The position numbers and the translations under genes were made by a program. A DNA stretch of 64,000 nt from Mycobacterium sp. OTB74. Lineage in GTDB: Bacteria; Actinomycetota; Actinomycetes; Mycobacteriales; Mycobacteriaceae. The number at the start of each line of letters is the position of its first letter. Positions within the stretch are counted from its first letter, which is position 1. The notes under the pieces are model-generated. The model had not been told where the DNA came from and ran no database searches. It saw nothing but the letters and a program-made list of their open reading frames with translations. The DNA is taken from positions 1 to 64,000 of the forward strand of contig NZ_JARXVD010000025.1 of NCBI RefSeq assembly GCF_029892685.1. The letters are read 5' to 3'. Below are positions 6,626 to 14,650 of this stretch, in pieces.

Positions 6626-8344
6626 CTAACGGACCACGATGTCGAGCACGATGGCCAGCAGCAGCATGACGCCGGCCAGCGGAACCGGCCGTAGATACCA
6701 GGGTTGCCCGGCATCGTCGGAGCCGGACAGGATGGATACGGGCGTCTCCGAGTACACCAGCCCGGTCAGCTCCTCACGCGGTTTGGGCGCAGTGACCAGG
6801 CTGACCGCGACGCTCACCGCGATGTCCACGATGAATGCCGCGGTGGCTGCCAGGAATGGCATGCCTTGGCCGGGAAGGTCGATAACCCCCACCTTGGACA
6901 GCACGAAAATCGTTACTGCAGATAGGGTTCCGGCAACCAGGCCGGTCCAGCCCGCGGTCGAGGTCATCCGCCGCCAGAACATGCCAAGGATGAACGTCGC
7001 GAACAGCGGCGCGTTGAAGAAGCCGAACAAGGTCTGCAGGTAATCCATCAGGTTCGAATAGCCCGATGCGATCACCGCGGTGAACACCGCCAGCACAGTG
7101 GCCGCGACCGTCGCGTAGCGACCCACCTTGATGTAGTAGCCGTCGGGCTTGTCGCGCACCACGTACTGCTGCCAAATGTCGTAGCTGAACACGGTGTTGA
7201 ACGCCGAGATGTTGGCCGCCATGCCGGCCATGAACGAGGCGATCAACCCGGTGACCGCCACCCCCAGCAGGCCGTTCGGCAGAACGTCCCGGACCAGCAG
7301 CAGGATTGCGTCGTTATAGGTGACCTGGCCGCTACCGGTGGATTTCAGGTGGATCATGTCGCCGATGACGGCCGCGCTGATCATGCCCGGAATCACCACA
7401 ACGAACGGGATCAGCATCTTCGGGAATGCCCCGATGATCGGAGAGCGCCGCGCGGCGGACATGGAGCTGGACGCCATTGCCCGCTGTACCTCGACGAAAT
7501 TGGTTGTCCAGTAGCCGAACGACAGCACGAACCCGAGCCCGAAGACGATACCGATAACCGACCACACCGGGCTGGAAAAGCCGCTCAGAGCCTGTCCGGG
7601 CCACGTGTTCAACTGTTGGTGGACCGTTGCGGTCACCGTGCCGTCGGCCCTGACGGTGTCGATCACCTTCTCTTTCAAGCCATTCCAGCCGCCGACCTTG
7701 ATCAGTGCGAAGACTGTCAGCGGCACCAGCGCGGCCAGGATGACGAAGAACTGCAGCACCTCGTTGTAGATGGCCGCGGACAGTCCACCGAGTGCGGTGT
7801 ACGTCAACACGATTGCGGCTGCGACCAACAGCGAGACCCAGTACGACCAACCAAGCAGGGCATTGATCACGGTGGCCAGTAGGAAGAGGTTGACTCCAGC
7901 GATCAGCACCTGCGCCACCGCAAAGCTGATGGCATTCACCAGATGTGCGCCGGGTCCGAAGCGGCGCCGCATGAACTCGGGCACGCTGCGGACTTTCGAG
8001 CCATAGTAGAACGGCATCATCACCACGCCCAGGAACAGCATCGCCGGGACGGCGCCGATCCAGTAGTAGTGCATGGTGGCCAGGCCGATCTGGGCGCCGT
8101 TGGCCGACATGCCCATGATCTCGACGGCGCCGAGATTGGCTGACACGAAGGCGATTCCGGTGACCCAAGCCGGCAACCGGCGGCCGGACAGGAAAAAGTC
8201 CAGGCTCGAGGAGATTTGGCGCCGGGCTACATACCCGATGCCGAGCACGAAGACGAAATAGATGGCGACTAGGGCGTAATCGAGCGCACCGACATTCAGG
8301 CGTAGCCCGCCGGCACTCATCGCGGCCAGGGTGGTGGTCGTCAT
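6626..8344 (-). CDS. Sodium:solute symporter (SSS family), probably for galactose
   Basis: The 572-residue protein has 13-14 membrane segments. Typical SSS/vSGLT words are FFLSGRRLPAWVTGIAF (about 49-65), SANLGAVEIMG (about 67-77), the sodium-site region near it, and TALGGLSAAIYNE (about 184-196). It resembles the Vibrio galactose/glucose transporter in overall layout. Placed between the alpha-galactosidase and the divergent galT-galK, it most likely imports the galactose freed outside the cell. Transcription diverges from galT across a 105-base gap. Confidence 0.92.
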   Translation of the reverse strand: MTTTTLAAMSAGGLRLNVGALDYALVAIYFVFVLGIGYVARRQISSSLDFFLSGRRLPAWVTGIAFVSANLGAVEIMGMSANGAQIGLATMHYYWIGAVPAMLFLGVVMMPFYYGSKVRSVPEFMRRRFGPGAHLVNAISFAVAQVLIAGVNLFLLATVINALLGWSYWVSLLVAAAIVLTYTALGGLSAAIYNEVLQFFVILAALVPLTVFALIKVGGWNGLKEKVIDTVRADGTVTATVHQQLNTWPGQALSGFSSPVWSVIGIVFGLGFVLSFGYWTTNFVEVQRAMASSSMSAARRSPIIGAFPKMLIPFVVVIPGMISAAVIGDMIHLKSTGSGQVTYNDAILLLVRDVLPNGLLGVAVTGLIASFMAGMAANISAFNTVFSYDIWQQYVVRDKPDGYYIKVGRYATVAATVLAVFTAVIASGYSNLMDYLQTLFGFFNAPLFATFILGMFWRRMTSTAGWTGLVAGTLSAVTIFVLSKVGVIDLPGQGMPFLAATAAFIVDIAVSVAVSLVTAPKPREELTGLVYSETPVSILSGSDDAGQPWYLRPVPLAGVMLLLAIVLDIVVR

Positions 8345-8417
8345 TGGGTACCTCGAGCCTCCTCATCGGCACGTCCTCGCAGAGGGTGATCCGACCGTAA
8401 CAGCGGAGTCGGTGGGA

Positions 8418-8441
8418 CAGTCCGGGAATTCCGGCTACTGT
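8418..8441 (+). promoter_or_regulatory. galT promoter with imperfect palindrome
   Basis: TACTGT at 8436-8441 is a good TANNNT -10 element ending eight bases before the GTG start of galT, implying leaderless or nearly leaderless transcription. It overlaps an interrupted palindrome, CAGTCCGG-gaatt-CCGGct-ACTG (8418-8440), that could bind a galactose-responsive regulator. No regulator gene lies beside it. Confidence 0.5.
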
Positions 8442-8449
8442 TCGAAATC

Positions 8450-9535
8450 GTGACGGCGCCGATCCACGGTCAGTTAGCCGACGAGCGGGACATCTGGTTC
8501 TTTGCGTTGCCCGGACACCACCCGGAGCCGGTGCCGGATCGTCGTCTGCTGCCACCGCGCTCTGGTGACCAGTCGCAGTTGCGGTTCGACCAGACCACGG
8601 GGCAGTGGGTGATCATCGCCGCGCTGCGCCAGGACCGCACCTACAAGCCGCCCCCAGATCAATGCCCGCTGTGTCCGGGCCCGTCCGGGAGTACCAGCGA
8701 GATACCGGCGGCGGATTACGACGTCGTGGTGTTCGAGAACAGGTTCCCAAGCCTGTCGCTGGGAGCGGTTACCGAACTGCCGGACACCGGTGGACAATTC
8801 GTGTCCGCACCGGGGCACGGCCGGTGCGAGGTGGTGTGCTTCTCCAGCGATCACACCGGATCGTTCGCGCGGCTGTCGCACACCCACGCCCGGCTGGTGG
8901 TCGGAGCGTGGCGCCACCGGACGGCCGATCTGATTGAACGGCCCGGCATCGAGCAGGTGTTCTGTTTCGAGAATCGCGGCGAGGACATCGGCGTCACGCT
9001 GACTCACCCGCACGGCCAGATCTATGGTTACCCGTACCTGACCCCGCGCACCGCGACCATGCTCGCGCAGGCTCGTGAGCACCGCAGCGCCCACGGGACC
9101 AACCTGTTCGCTGACCTGTTGGCCGCTGAACGCGCTGACGGCGGCCGGATCGTCGCAGCCAATGAGCATTTCACCGCCTTCGTTCCGTTTGCGGCCCGAT
9201 GGCCGGTGGAGGTGCACTTCTATCCAAATCGTCTGGTGCCCAACATTATTGCCTTAGACGATGCCGAGTCCGATGCGTTGACCTCGGTGTACCTGGACGT
9301 GTTACAGCGGTTCGATCGGCTGTATGACGTTGAACTGCCGTATATCTCGGCGCTGCACCAGTACCACGGCCGCGGCCCCCAGGCAGAGGGCTATTTCCAC
9401 ATCGAGCTGATGTCTGTGCGGCGCAGCGCCACCAAGCTCAAGTATCTGGCGGCCTCGGAGTCGGCCATGGATGCGTTCATCGGCGATGTGCTACCCGAAG
9501 ATATTGCTCAGCGGTTGCGGGAGGTCGGCGCGTGA
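8450..9535 (+). CDS. galT: Galactose-1-phosphate uridylyltransferase
   Basis: This second Leloir-pathway enzyme converts galactose-1-phosphate and UDP-glucose to UDP-galactose and glucose-1-phosphate. The 361-residue protein carries the catalytic motif HPHGQIYGYPY (about 188-198), in which the histidine before Gln forms the uridylyl intermediate. It also has CPLCPG (about 74-79), FENRFPSL and an upstream FENRGEDIG loop. The frame is intact, unlike M. tuberculosis, where galT is annotated as two pieces. The GTG start follows a -10 element by eight bases. Its stop overlaps the galK start (GTGA), so the two are coupled. Confidence 0.95.
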   Translation: MTAPIHGQLADERDIWFFALPGHHPEPVPDRRLLPPRSGDQSQLRFDQTTGQWVIIAALRQDRTYKPPPDQCPLCPGPSGSTSEIPAADYDVVVFENRFPSLSLGAVTELPDTGGQFVSAPGHGRCEVVCFSSDHTGSFARLSHTHARLVVGAWRHRTADLIERPGIEQVFCFENRGEDIGVTLTHPHGQIYGYPYLTPRTATMLAQAREHRSAHGTNLFADLLAAERADGGRIVAANEHFTAFVPFAARWPVEVHFYPNRLVPNIIALDDAESDALTSVYLDVLQRFDRLYDVELPYISALHQYHGRGPQAEGYFHIELMSVRRSATKLKYLAASESAMDAFIGDVLPEDIAQRLREVGA

Positions 9536-10611
9536 TCAGCTACTCGGCTCCCGGTCGCGTCAACCTGATCGGCGAACACACCGACTACAACCTGGGCTAC
9601 GCGATGCCGATTGCGCTGCCGCAGCGAACCGTCGTCACGTTCGCTCCCGATGATTCGGCAGCGGTGACCGCCTGCAGCGAGATCGGAGACGAACCGGTGC
9701 GAATTGCCTTGGGTACCAAACCCGGTGACGTCCCGGGCTGGGCCGGCTATGTCGCCGGGGTCATCTGGGCGTTGCGGCAGGCCGGTTACAAGGTGCCCGG
9801 TGGTGAGATGACGATAACCAGCGACGTGCCTGTCGGCTCGGGTCTGTCATCGAGCGCGGCCCTCGAATGCGCCGTGCTGGGGGCGCTGGACCAGGCCGGG
9901 AACCTGCAGATCGGCCGCACCGAACAAGCCCGCATCGCCCAGCGTGCCGAGAACGAATATGTCGGAGCACCAACGGGTTTGCTCGATCAACTGGCGTCAC
10001 TGTACGGCGAGCCGGGCAAGGCGGTGCTGATCGACTTTCTCGACACCTCGGTGCGCCCAGTGGATTTCGACCCCGACGCCTCGGGTGTGGTGCTGTTGCT
10101 GATTAATTCGCAGTCCAGGCACCGCAATACCGGCGGTGACTATGCCGCCCGGCGGTCATCATGCGAACGAGCCGCTGCTGAGTTGGGGGTCACCTCGCTG
10201 CGTGAAGTGCACGACGTCGCGGCTCTGGCGGGGGTAAGCGATCCGACCGACGTGCGACGCGCCCGTCACGTACTGACCGAGAACCAGCGGGTGCTGGACT
10301 TCGCCCGGGCTGTTGAAGCCGACGATTATGGCGAAGCAGGGCGGCTGTTCAATGCGTCGCAGCAGTCGATGCGCGATGACTTTCAGATCACTACAGAGCA
10401 CATCGACCTGATCGCCGACACCGCTATCCGCGCCGGTGCTCTGGGCGCCCGGATGACCGGCGGCGGTTTCGGCGGCTGCGTCATTGCGCTGGTGCCCGAG
10501 GACCGCCTGGGTGCGGTTGTGGTCGGGGTGCGTGATGCGATGCGCAATGGTGGATTCATCGAGCCGGTGATCACTCGTAGTGGTGCCGCGGCGGGTGCCG
10601 GAAGCAACTGA
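9532..10611 (+). CDS. galK: Galactokinase
   Basis: This GHMP kinase phosphorylates galactose with ATP as the first Leloir step. Visible motifs in the 359 residues are SAPGRVNLIGEHTDYNLGYA (3-22, galactokinase signature), PVGSGLSSSAALE (about 101-113, ATP loop) and GARMTGGGFGGC (about 304-315). Length is slightly below that of E. coli GalK. It is the last gene of the galactose cluster. The overlap of its GTG with the galT stop fixes the start. Confidence 0.96.
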   Translation: MISYSAPGRVNLIGEHTDYNLGYAMPIALPQRTVVTFAPDDSAAVTACSEIGDEPVRIALGTKPGDVPGWAGYVAGVIWALRQAGYKVPGGEMTITSDVPVGSGLSSSAALECAVLGALDQAGNLQIGRTEQARIAQRAENEYVGAPTGLLDQLASLYGEPGKAVLIDFLDTSVRPVDFDPDASGVVLLLINSQSRHRNTGGDYAARRSSCERAAAELGVTSLREVHDVAALAGVSDPTDVRRARHVLTENQRVLDFARAVEADDYGEAGRLFNASQQSMRDDFQITTEHIDLIADTAIRAGALGARMTGGGFGGCVIALVPEDRLGAVVVGVRDAMRNGGFIEPVITRSGAAAGAGSN

Positions 10612-10649
10612 CGCCGTCGAACCGCACCCCACGGCACGGCATCCGCCGG

Positions 10650-10655
10650 TAACCT
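10650..10655 (+). promoter_or_regulatory. -10 element for leaderless pat
   Basis: TAACCT (TANNNT) ends six bases before the GTG at 10662, the spacing seen when transcription begins on the start codon itself. There is no Shine-Dalgarno sequence in front of the gene. Confidence 0.5.
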
Positions 10656-10661
10656 CAGGGC

Positions 10662-11678
10662 GTGCCGGAATCCACCGCGGTGAGTGCGGACGAGCTAAGG
10701 TCGCTGGAGTTCTTCTCCGGTTGCGAATCTGATGAACTCGACCGGATTGCGGCACAGTTGCACCCCGTGACGGCGGCTCCCGGCGAGGTGCTGATGACGC
10801 AGGGCGAACCCGCGTCGACCTTCATGGTGATCCGCCGGGGCTGTGTCCGAGTGACACACACCGATGCCGACGACGAGCAGCATGTCCACCAGGTCGGTCG
10901 CGGTGTGATCATCGGTGAGATCGCCCTGCTGCGCGGCGCCACCCGCAACGCCACTGTGACGGTCACCGAACCTCTGGCCGGATGGGTCGGTGGACGTGAG
11001 GCTTTGACGGCCGTTCTCGATGTCGAGCGGATGGCCGAGCGGCTGGTTCGCATAGCGCGTCAGCGGTTGGTCGAGTACATCGTCCCGCTGCCGGTGCGCT
11101 TGCGCGACGGTGCCGAGATGTTCCTGCGCCCAGTGTTACCCGGTGACAACGAGCGGGTGCTGCACGGTCCCGTCGGTTTCTCGAGAGACACCCTCTACCG
11201 CAGATTCCAGACGGCCAACACCCCCAGTCCCGCGTTGATGGCCTATCTGTCCGAGGTCGACTACGTGGACCACTTCGTCTGGGTGATGACTGCGGGCGGC
11301 AATGCTGTGCCCGTGACTGACGGCCCAGTGGTGGCAGACGCGAGATTCGTTCGATTAGGCCATAATTCGAATATTGCCGAGATCGCGTTCACGGTCGGCG
11401 ACGATTATCAGGGGCGGGGCATCGGGACCTTCCTCATGGACGCGCTCGTGGCGGCTGCACGCAGCGCAGGGGTTCAAAGGTTCACCGCCCGGGTGTTGAG
11501 CGACAACCTTCCGATGCGCAAGATTCTGGAGCACTACGGTGCCACCTGGACTCGTGATGATCGGAATGTGATCGTCACCGAGTTCGAGGTACCGGCCCCA
11601 CGCGAACTTTCGCTGTCACAGCACCAGTATCGCGAAATCTATTCGCTGGCAAGGTATGTCATCAAGGTGGTTGGGTAA
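10662..11678 (+). CDS. pat: cAMP-dependent protein lysine acetyltransferase
   Basis: The 338-residue protein joins an N-terminal cyclic nucleotide-binding domain (about 12-135; phosphate cassette GEIALLRGATRNATV near 86-100) to a C-terminal GNAT domain (about 150-310) with the acetyl-CoA loop YQGRGIGTF near 249-257. This architecture is that of mycobacterial Pat (Rv0998/MSMEG_5458). In the characterised proteins cAMP relieves autoinhibition, and targets such as acyl- and acetyl-CoA synthetases are switched off by lysine acetylation. In this window two adenylating ligases of the FadD type are candidate substrates, which is inference. A GTG start is preferred, with a -10 element six bases before it. 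Confidence 0.95.
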   Translation: MPESTAVSADELRSLEFFSGCESDELDRIAAQLHPVTAAPGEVLMTQGEPASTFMVIRRGCVRVTHTDADDEQHVHQVGRGVIIGEIALLRGATRNATVTVTEPLAGWVGGREALTAVLDVERMAERLVRIARQRLVEYIVPLPVRLRDGAEMFLRPVLPGDNERVLHGPVGFSRDTLYRRFQTANTPSPALMAYLSEVDYVDHFVWVMTAGGNAVPVTDGPVVADARFVRLGHNSNIAEIAFTVGDDYQGRGIGTFLMDALVAAARSAGVQRFTARVLSDNLPMRKILEHYGATWTRDDRNVIVTEFEVPAPRELSLSQHQYREIYSLARYVIKVVG

Positions 11679-12523
11679 TGGGTGAGTCGCTCTACACGCG
11701 GCGGCCAGCACTGAACAAGGACACCACGCTCTGCATATCGCTGGCGGCCCGACCGAGCAACATCGGCACCCGGTTCCACAACTATCTGTATGACGAGTTC
11801 GGTCTGGACTTCGTCTACAAGGCCTTCACCACAACCGATATCGGAGCCGCGATCGGCGGGGTGCGGGCACTGGGCATCCGTGGTTGCTCGGTATCCATGC
11901 CGTTCAAGAAGGACGTGATCGCGTTGGTCGATGTGATGGAAGAGTCTGCGCGGGTTATCAATTCGGTCAACACCATCGTCAACGACCTGGATGTGCCGGG
12001 TGGCCATCTCACCGCATGCAACACCGACTACCTGGCTGTCGCCCGGCTGATCGATGAGCACGGACTGGATCCTGCGGCCTCGCTGACCATCCGCGGCAGC
12101 GGCGGAATGGCCAGCGCCGTCGCTGCAGCGTTCCGGGACAAGGGATTTGCCGCCGCCACCATCGTGGCACGCAACGCCGAGACCGGAACCCGGCTGGCCG
12201 ACCGGCTGGGGTACCGCTACGCCCCGGCGGCCGAGGCGGCCGACATCGTCGTCAACGTGACCCCGATCGGCATGGCCGGTGGGGCAGAGGCCGCCGACCT
12301 GGCTTTCGAACCCGAGATAATTGCCAAGGCGCACACCGTGTTTGACGTCGTGGCGCTGCCGTCGGAGACGCCGTTGGTGTTGGCGGCGCGGGCCGCAGGT
12401 GTGGGCGTGATCACCGGGGCACAGGTCATCGCCCTACAGGCCGCTGAACAGTTCGAGCGGTACACCGGGGTACGCCCGACCACCGAACAAGTGGCCGCCG
12501 CATCCGCGTTTTCCCGCGCATGA
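11678..12523 (+). CDS. Shikimate dehydrogenase-like NADP-dependent oxidoreductase
   Basis: The 281-residue protein follows the AroE layout. The N-terminal substrate domain has SMPFKKDVI (about 69-77; the AroE catalytic Lys lies in the MPFK motif) and INSVNTIVN (about 95-103), then CNTDYLA. The Rossmann domain has RGSGGMASAV (about 136-145), and near 262 there is QAAEQFERYTG. Residues that bind shikimate hydroxyls in AroE (SxS near the N-terminus) are not obvious: the protein has SLAARPSNIG instead. It may therefore be an AroE paralogue with another substrate. The ATG overlaps the pat stop (TAATG), so the two are coupled. Confidence 0.85.
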   Translation: MGESLYTRRPALNKDTTLCISLAARPSNIGTRFHNYLYDEFGLDFVYKAFTTTDIGAAIGGVRALGIRGCSVSMPFKKDVIALVDVMEESARVINSVNTIVNDLDVPGGHLTACNTDYLAVARLIDEHGLDPAASLTIRGSGGMASAVAAAFRDKGFAAATIVARNAETGTRLADRLGYRYAPAAEAADIVVNVTPIGMAGGAEAADLAFEPEIIAKAHTVFDVVALPSETPLVLAARAAGVGVITGAQVIALQAAEQFERYTGVRPTTEQVAAASAFSRA

Positions 12524-13224
12524 TCGCTGTGATTTGTGTGCACAAGATCTGGCCCCAGAGGATTTGGGCACTGAAAAGGGCGCTCACAGCCGTTTTCGGT
12601 ACTCAAATAATTCTTCTGACCAGTGTGGCGTGCGGGGAGTCAGCCCCGCCGCCGCATCCCAGCACCCAATCACGGGTTGTCGTCGCCAATTCGGCGGGCA
12701 TCGACAAGATCAGGACCCAGCTGCCCAAGGGGTACGAGATTGCGCCGCTACCCAAGCCTGCGGTGCCGACGACATTCTGGGGTCTGCCACCCCATTGGAC
12801 GTCAGACCCCGCGCGATGCGGTGTGCTACCGACGCCGGACGACGATGAAATCCGTGGCTGGTCGGCGTCGGGACCCGGTGGCATCGTCTACGCCACCGCT
12901 GGGCCGGCGGTCGCTCCGTCGGCTGCCATGCTGGACGCCTGCCCCCAGTGGATTCTGACGGCCGATCAGTCGGTTGCCGCGATCTCTCACGCGAAACCAC
13001 CACTGATACCAGACGCGCAAACGTTGGCGCTGGCTGTCGGGGTTAGCAGCAGGGTCGAGAACGGCGCGAAAACCCAATCGCAGGCAGTGACACTCGTGGC
13101 CTACCTGGACATTCTGGCGGTGTCGGTGACAGTGGTGACCGATCCGGGAGTAAGTGGGCCTGCGCTCCCGCCAGAATTCGCCACGACGTTGCTGGCCGCG
13201 GCGGTGCGGGCAGTGCGGAGCTGA
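12520..13224 (+). CDS. DUF5642-like lipoprotein
   Basis: The 234-residue protein has a long basic N-terminus, a hydrophobic stretch and a lipobox-like LTSVAC near residue 38, then a Pro-rich linker. The mature part has the motif RTQLPKGYEIAPLP and three further cysteines. It resembles the next gene in fold order (GYE/YKV, WTSDPARCG against YEPPACSK), so the two look like tandem members of one mycobacterial lipoprotein family. The ATG overlaps the preceding stop (ATGA). A downstream start closer to the signal peptide is possible. Function unknown. Confidence 0.72.
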   Translation: MIAVICVHKIWPQRIWALKRALTAVFGTQIILLTSVACGESAPPPHPSTQSRVVVANSAGIDKIRTQLPKGYEIAPLPKPAVPTTFWGLPPHWTSDPARCGVLPTPDDDEIRGWSASGPGGIVYATAGPAVAPSAAMLDACPQWILTADQSVAAISHAKPPLIPDAQTLALAVGVSSRVENGAKTQSQAVTLVAYLDILAVSVTVVTDPGVSGPALPPEFATTLLAAAVRAVRS

Positions 13225-13252
13225 TCGGGCGACGACCGGTACATTGACGGAG

Positions 13253-13909
13253 ATGCTTAAAACGGTGCTCGTGGTGGCCTGCGTTGGGCTGGTGGCCGCA
13301 TGTTCGTCCTCGAAGCCCGCGCCCACCACCGGTGATATTTCGAAGGTCCTGGATCTGAAGTCCGAATTCGGGCCTGAGTACAAGGTCAAAACGGTGGCAC
13401 CCGCCGGGATCGATCCGCGGTTGTTCGCCCGCCAGGCTTTGCCGCCCGGCTTGCGGTACGAGCCGCCCGCCTGCTCGAAGTTCGCCACCGGATTGATCGT
13501 CGAGCCTGGCGTTCAAGGCAATGTGGCGGCCGTGACTGCCGAGGGGCAGGGCAACCGTTTCATCGTGATGGCGGTCGAGACATCCGATCACATCACCCCC
13601 GCAGACCCCGGCCAGAACTGCAGGAAGATCGCCTTCGCCGGGCCGGGACTGCGCGGCCTGGTCGAGAAGGTGCCCGCGCCCGACATCGACGGCGCGACCA
13701 CGCTCGGCACACATCGCGTGGTCGAGGCGATGGTGCAAGGTAAGCCCAGTGCCGGCCAGCTGTACAACTACGTCGCCAACTTCGGCAACTTCCTGGTGAT
13801 CATCACGGCCAACCCGCTGACGGAGCCCAATCAGCCTGTGGTGCCGGTCAATACGCAGAAGGCGACGGAGCTCCTCACCAAAGCGGTCGCTGCGGTACGC
13901 GGCAAATAG
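13253..13909 (+). CDS. Lipoprotein of the Rv0999/DUF5642 type
   Basis: From the ATG at 13253 the product has 218 residues, with a short signal peptide ending GLVAAC (Cys17) and a lipoprotein linker SSSKPAPTT. The mature domain contains PPACSKF and GQNCRK, probably a disulfide, and ends in an amphipathic segment TELLTKAVAAVRGK. The frame is open about 100 bases further up, but GACGGAG directly before the ATG and the signal peptide favour this start. Position between pat and AlkB is that of Rv0999 in M. tuberculosis. Cell-envelope location is predicted; function unknown. Confidence 0.78.
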   Translation: MLKTVLVVACVGLVAACSSSKPAPTTGDISKVLDLKSEFGPEYKVKTVAPAGIDPRLFARQALPPGLRYEPPACSKFATGLIVEPGVQGNVAAVTAEGQGNRFIVMAVETSDHITPADPGQNCRKIAFAGPGLRGLVEKVPAPDIDGATTLGTHRVVEAMVQGKPSAGQLYNYVANFGNFLVIITANPLTEPNQPVVPVNTQKATELLTKAVAAVRGK

Positions 13910-13923
13910 TCACCCGGCCGGCG

Positions 13924-14541
13924 TCAGCGTACGTCGCGTGGCCGGAACTGGATGCTGATCCGTGGTCCGGTGGGCCGTGAGGTCTTGGGGACGGCGTGCT
14001 CCCAGGTGCGTTGGCACGACCCGCCCATGACCAGCAGGTCGCCGTGTACCTGTGGCAGCCGCAGGCTGGCCCGCCGTGACCCACCTCCGCCGTCGGCGGC
14101 GCGCGGTCGTAAGGCGAAAACCCTTGTCGCCCCGAGGCTTAGCACCGCCACCATGGTGTCCTCGGTGTTGCTGCGGCCGATGGTGTCACCGTGCCAGGCC
14201 ACGCTGTCGGCGCCGTCGCGGTACAGGCACAGGCCGGCGGTGGTGAACGGCTCACCCAGCTCCCCGGCGTAAGTGTCGTTGAGCCGCACGCGAAGTCGTG
14301 CGAGGCCGGGATGAGGGGCGCGGTCCTTGGCCAGATCGTGGAAGCTGACCAGACGGGGGACGTCGAGCACCCGGTCGTACATTTGGCGTTGCTCGGCCCG
14401 CCACGGAATGGCGGTCAGCAACTCGTCGTAGAGGTTGTCGGCGTCGACCAGCCAGCCGGCGCGGACGTCGATCCAGGCGCCGTCGCCCAGCCACCGCCGC
14501 TCGGCGTGGTCGAACAGGGAACCCTGAACCGCCAAGGACAC
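13924..14541 (-). CDS. AlkB-like 2-oxoglutarate/Fe(II) dioxygenase
   Basis: From the GTG at 14541 the protein has 205 residues. The iron triad is visible as WHGDTI (His-x-Asp) in the middle and a later His in TWEHAVPK. The 2-oxoglutarate arginine lies in SIQFRP near the end; RISIQFR is typical of AlkB homologues. It likely repairs alkylated bases (or RNA/protein adducts) oxidatively. The start is supported by TACGAT (14553 to 14548) ending six bases upstream, a leaderless arrangement; a longer TTG-started frame to 14601 runs through a repeat element and is unlikely. It corresponds in place to Rv1000c. Confidence 0.85.
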   Translation of the reverse strand: MSLAVQGSLFDHAERRWLGDGAWIDVRAGWLVDADNLYDELLTAIPWRAEQRQMYDRVLDVPRLVSFHDLAKDRAPHPGLARLRVRLNDTYAGELGEPFTTAGLCLYRDGADSVAWHGDTIGRSNTEDTMVAVLSLGATRVFALRPRAADGGGGSRRASLRLPQVHGDLLVMGGSCQRTWEHAVPKTSRPTGPRISIQFRPRDVR

Positions 14542-14576
14542 ATCGGAATCGTATCGCACAGGCGTTCGATGCTCTC

Positions 14577-14596
14577 GCCCAAACGTCCGTTTCGGC
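14577..14596. repeat. Hairpin repeat element, copy A
   Basis: GCCCAAACGTCCGTTTCGGC forms a 7-bp stem with one mismatch around CGTCCG. It is the core of a repeat found at four junctions in the window. Flanking sequence to about 14636 (GGCCTTTTCGTCGAT) also matches copy B in inverted order. It lies between the pmt stop and the AlkB start. Confidence 0.6.
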
Positions 14597-14650
14597 TGCA
14601 AAGGTATTCCGGCCTTTTCGTCGATCTCGGCACCTCGAGCGCGCGAACGA

